From NCBI GenBank assembly GCA_023251755.1, contig JAHEYF010000043.1, positions 1 through 36,021 of the forward strand: 36,021 nt of DNA. Direction: 5' to 3'. The translations under genes and the position numbers were made by a program. Positions 35,301 to 36,021 of this stretch are shown here, in pieces (the stretch's first letter is position 1; each line of letters opens with the position of its first letter). Below the pieces are notes generated by a model. That model worked only from the letters and a program-made list of their open reading frames with translations. It did not search any database and had not been told where the DNA came from. Source of the DNA: Bacteroidota bacterium (GTDB lineage: Bacteria > Bacteroidota > Bacteroidia > B-17B0 > Aurantibacillaceae).

Positions 35301-36021
35301 TTTTACCATTACAGCGCCGGCAGTTGTGAGTGCAACTTTTACCAATGTGAACCCCAGCTGTAACGGATTCACGAACGGGACCTCCACCGCTGTTCCTGCG
35401 GGCGGTACACCGGGCTATACTTATTCCTGGGCACCCAATGTTAGTTTTACCGCATTGGCCAGCAACCTGAGTGCAGGTATTAATTATACGGTAACTGTAA
35501 CCGATGCCAACGCCTGCGTTGGTACAGCGAATGTAACCCTTACAGAACCCGCTGTGTTAAGTGCCGCTGTAGTGGCCACTGCCCCTTCCTGTAATGGTGT
35601 TTGCGACGGAGTCCTTACATCAACACCTACAGGTGGAACAGCGCCATATACCTACAACTGGTACCCTGCCACAACAAACAGTGTAAATGCTTTGTGTGCC
35701 GGAACGTATACCCTGATGGTAACAGACTCGAAAGGCTGTACAGATTCGGTAAACCCGGTGTTGAGCGACCCTGCGGCCCTTTCATTGAGTGTATCCACAA
35801 CGCCTACCACCTGTGGTACCTGCAATGGTACCATGACCATTACCCTGGGCGGTGGACAATCCATCAACTGGTTGTCGAATCCTCCGGGCGGAAGCAATCC
35901 TGTTCAAACAAATGTGTGTGCAGGCATTTACCAGGTGGAATTAATACAGACCGGATGCCGTGATACATTTGATGTTACCATCAGCAACTCCAACGGCCCT
36001 GTAGTTGCTTTAAGTTCCACC
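29311..36021 (+). CDS. giant SprB-type repeat surface adhesin, open at the window's right edge
   Basis: The frame starts at ATG 29311 (two upstream ATGs hit early stops) and stays open for 2237 codons to the edge. Residues 1-26 are a signal peptide (core FLLSLTFLLSLFGV, cut after MHA). Residues 27-250 form a beta-helix-like head (KLFWVGGSGNFNDPAHWSL onward). From about residue 253 there are some 25 SprB-type modules of about 79 residues, each with a leading Cys (T-CNG or TCFG), GGTxxYTYxW, AGTYTLxITDANGC and ending in (T/S)xPxx. These are extracellular beta-sandwich modules used by T9SS surface adhesins such as SprB of gliding Flavobacterium. The expected C-terminal sorting domain lies beyond the window. 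A four-module unit is duplicated in tandem at 30838-32787. No other gene interrupts it. Confidence 0.95.
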   Translation, partial: MLITIPLRRFLLSLTFLLSLFGVMHAEKLFWVGGSGNFNDPAHWSLTSGGLGGVKTPGLTDDLVFDEHSFRSRTLITIVGGAQSHSVTFAERTRPVIFQGTNNEKWIVSGSFKLNPDVRFDFSGGLYFKSDETNEVFFSTPEIKSNIYFEGNGTWNLSPFKTSPTTEVHLVKGNITANEGGLFLGSLIANQGAVNLRLNGTILSIQDRLILGSNVNLQQTGAYVQANINDAARYQMNNSGAGVDNAKIVPLACTFTTTSVTNPSCNGVCDGTVVISLPAVCGAGPPYKAVWSGGSCTLPATAAGLMPPTYTQTLVCGCATNYTIAFYDAANALKGFATATVTAPGPIVTDYTTTSPTCNGDCDGIIDAVIFGGNPPYTVDWGNGQVDAGNAGIDQLAGLCVTGTSDTYTVTVTDASGCTASDNPVITQPDVLAANGSSTNVTCFGLSDGTATVAATGGTTPYTYEWDSNPGLTAASINTLSAPSTHTCVVTDANGCTDTYTVNITQPADITYSTSSSSPLNCADVCDGTATVSGIAGGTGAYSYSWSPAPGSFSSLATSSVASSVCPVNYTCTITDIVGCTKDATFVLTSPALLVAGAAVTNASCNGGNNGALTGAAAGGTVAYTYNWYKTSAPPAAPSFTGTPYTSLTAGTYTLVVVDSKGCNDTTTVVVAQPSTITITLTGTNPTCFGSANGQVSAVVAGGTGAYTYSWLPAGFTGNGTSTYSALPAGTYTLNITDANGCTQTANVTLSNPTDITANVTVTNPSCNAVCDGSAIAAPTGGAFGAPYTYLWACNGATIDNISGQCGATSCNVTITDVGGCTKTATATFTAPAAITYVQTQTNLTCFDVCNGVATVSTIAGGTTPYAFAWTTAGSVGAPTNTLTSSSVSSICSSTYTCTITDAHGCTAAPNFTITSPALLVASIATTNPLCNTGATGQLLGSSVGGTGAITYNWYNSAQPVAGAAASTSNPYTSLNSGNYTLVAVDASGCNDTISATLTKPSAITITLTGTNPTCFGSTNGQISAVVAGGTGAYTYDWSANGFTGDGTATYSALPAGTYTLDITDANGCTKSANATITNPSDITPNLTVVNPTCNGACNGTAVVAPTGGGGGLSYTYLWACNGATTSNIGGQCAGTCDVTITDNIGCTKTTTATFTAPNLLTVSIANTAITCPGGSNSNLTTTVTGGTATYTYQWSGSSVATTANLTNMGAGSYTVVVTDSKGCTATANVTITAPAVITITPTATNPLCNASCTGTITTVVAGGTAGYTYSWAPTGQTTANIAGLCASITYTLTVTDANGCTQTSNSTLTYPPALTAVASATPVSCSGGNNGTASVVAGGGTPGYTYSWLALGGAGAATASYTILTAAIYTVTVTDANGCTKTATATVSQPTALTITVGSIVSACNICNGSAVLSSSGGTGAVTFSVDGGAFSATTNLTNLCAGLHTVDALDANGCLSSSTFTVPQLITLDITTANTVLTCNASCDGSATANVTGNTGAITYDWEPTTQSTQTATALCAGTHTITVTDAGTGCFVIDSITFTAPPVFTAPSTGSTVTCFGDCDGSVSVAPAGGVAPYTVTWSNGDAGNSSTNLCPATYTATVSDANGCVISPDPTATVSALTSFAATTVSTTLPSTCLSADGSITITPGGGTAPYTHLWNTAATTATINGLASGIYIDVVTDANGCDTTITVGLSDPTGATTTHTNTNNACFGDCTASATVTVTAGTAPFTITWPGNAPVVGLTITVNALCANVYPAQVDDGNGCTVFETVTVTEPSTVTANQVITDVTCNGGTTGSIVLTPTGGTGPYTYTINGVADDNNMTGLAAGAYTIVITDANLCTYTFNYTVNEPALLTVTASATNITCAGPNTGTASVVVGGGTLPYVYSWSNGGVTTSIINIPVGTYTIDVTDGNGCTGQSTATVGQNAVLAPGFAQTNNLCNTGCTGTASFTPTGGDGSYTYLWNSTGNPTTSSVNSLCPGNYRGIVYDGNGCSDTTDFTITAPAVVSATFTNVNPSCNGFTNGTSTAVPAGGTPGYTYSWAPNVSFTALASNLSAGINYTVTVTDANACVGTANVTLTEPAVLSAAVVATAPSCNGVCDGVLTSTPTGGTAPYTYNWYPATTNSVNALCAGTYTLMVTDSKGCTDSVNPVLSDPAALSLSVSTTPTTCGTCNGTMTITLGGGQSINWLSNPPGGSNPVQTNVCAGIYQVELIQTGCRDTFDVTISNSNGPVVALSST
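30838..32787 (+). repeat. tandem higher-order duplication of a 975-base, four-module unit in the adhesin gene
   Basis: Units 30838-31812 and 31813-32787 both encode the same order of four SprB modules: an ITY...NCADVCDG/TCFDVCNG type, a NASCNGGNNG/NPLCNTGATG type, a TGTNPTCFGS type and a NPSCNAVCDG/NPTCNGACNG type. Units align codon for codon with many substitutions. The third module is most similar: 35 bases at 31345-31379 recur exactly, shifted by 981 bases. Confidence 0.85.

Noticed and set aside
30067-36021. Possibility that the regular repeats are a CRISPR-like or VNTR array
   Set aside because: The period of about 240 bases keeps one reading frame and encodes clear SprB modules; there are no short identical repeats with unique spacers.

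Overview
The window is a chromosomal segment of a Bacteroidota bacterium, probably a Cytophaga/Sphingobacteria/Chitinophaga-type relative; I cannot fix the order. Evidence: at least two proteins with type IX secretion (T9SS) sorting domains, SprB-type repeat adhesins, a DUF7948/CHU_C gliding-type protein, the MoxR-DUF58-DUF4350-DUF4129-SpoIIM gene cluster, a SiaB-type kinase, and promoters of the Bacteroidota form TTTG-N19-TAnnTTTG. The DNA is AT-rich (roughly 40 percent GC by eye). I see no tRNA, rRNA, CRISPR array, transposase, phage or plasmid gene.

Layout. 1-1490 (-): the amino-terminal four fifths of glmS. 1798-6807 (+): pepP, a biotin-carrier protein, a Tat-exported superoxide dismutase, a PolB-type exonuclease, gpsA and a small RDD membrane protein. 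6892-11859 (-): a 1655-residue secreted PKD/SprB-repeat protein with a type B T9SS domain. 12419-14521 (-): a secreted M43 metalloprotease with a type A T9SS domain. 14694-16208 (+): an unrecognised 504-residue helical protein. 16419-22523 (-): a tightly packed five-gene operon (SpoIIM fusion, DUF4129, DUF4350, MoxR, DUF58), with a divergent RDD gene at 22714-23442. 23499-24698 (-): SiaB-like kinase and deoxynucleoside kinase. 24845-27246 (-): etfB-etfA-bifunctional nuclease operon with a good promoter and a terminator. 27545-28528 (+): pyruvate dehydrogenase E1 beta. 28615-29178 (-): NUDIX hydrolase. 29311 to the right edge (+): at least 2237 residues of a giant SprB-type adhesin, running off the window.

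The housekeeping genes (cell-wall amino sugar, glycerol-phosphate, electron transfer, pyruvate oxidation) are ordinary. The accessory interest is in (i) the surface-protein genes, including a 975-base four-module unit that has been duplicated in the adhesin; (ii) the MoxR/DUF58 membrane module, whose function is still unknown, here with a SpoIIM protein fused to a second membrane domain; and (iii) several families of word-like intergenic repeats. One of these repeats lies immediately upstream of three unrelated start codons, always in the same orientation. Others form long nested stems between divergent or convergent genes. No single element is clearly a new defence or mobile system. The leader repeats and the MoxR/SpoIIM module are the best candidates for undescribed biology.
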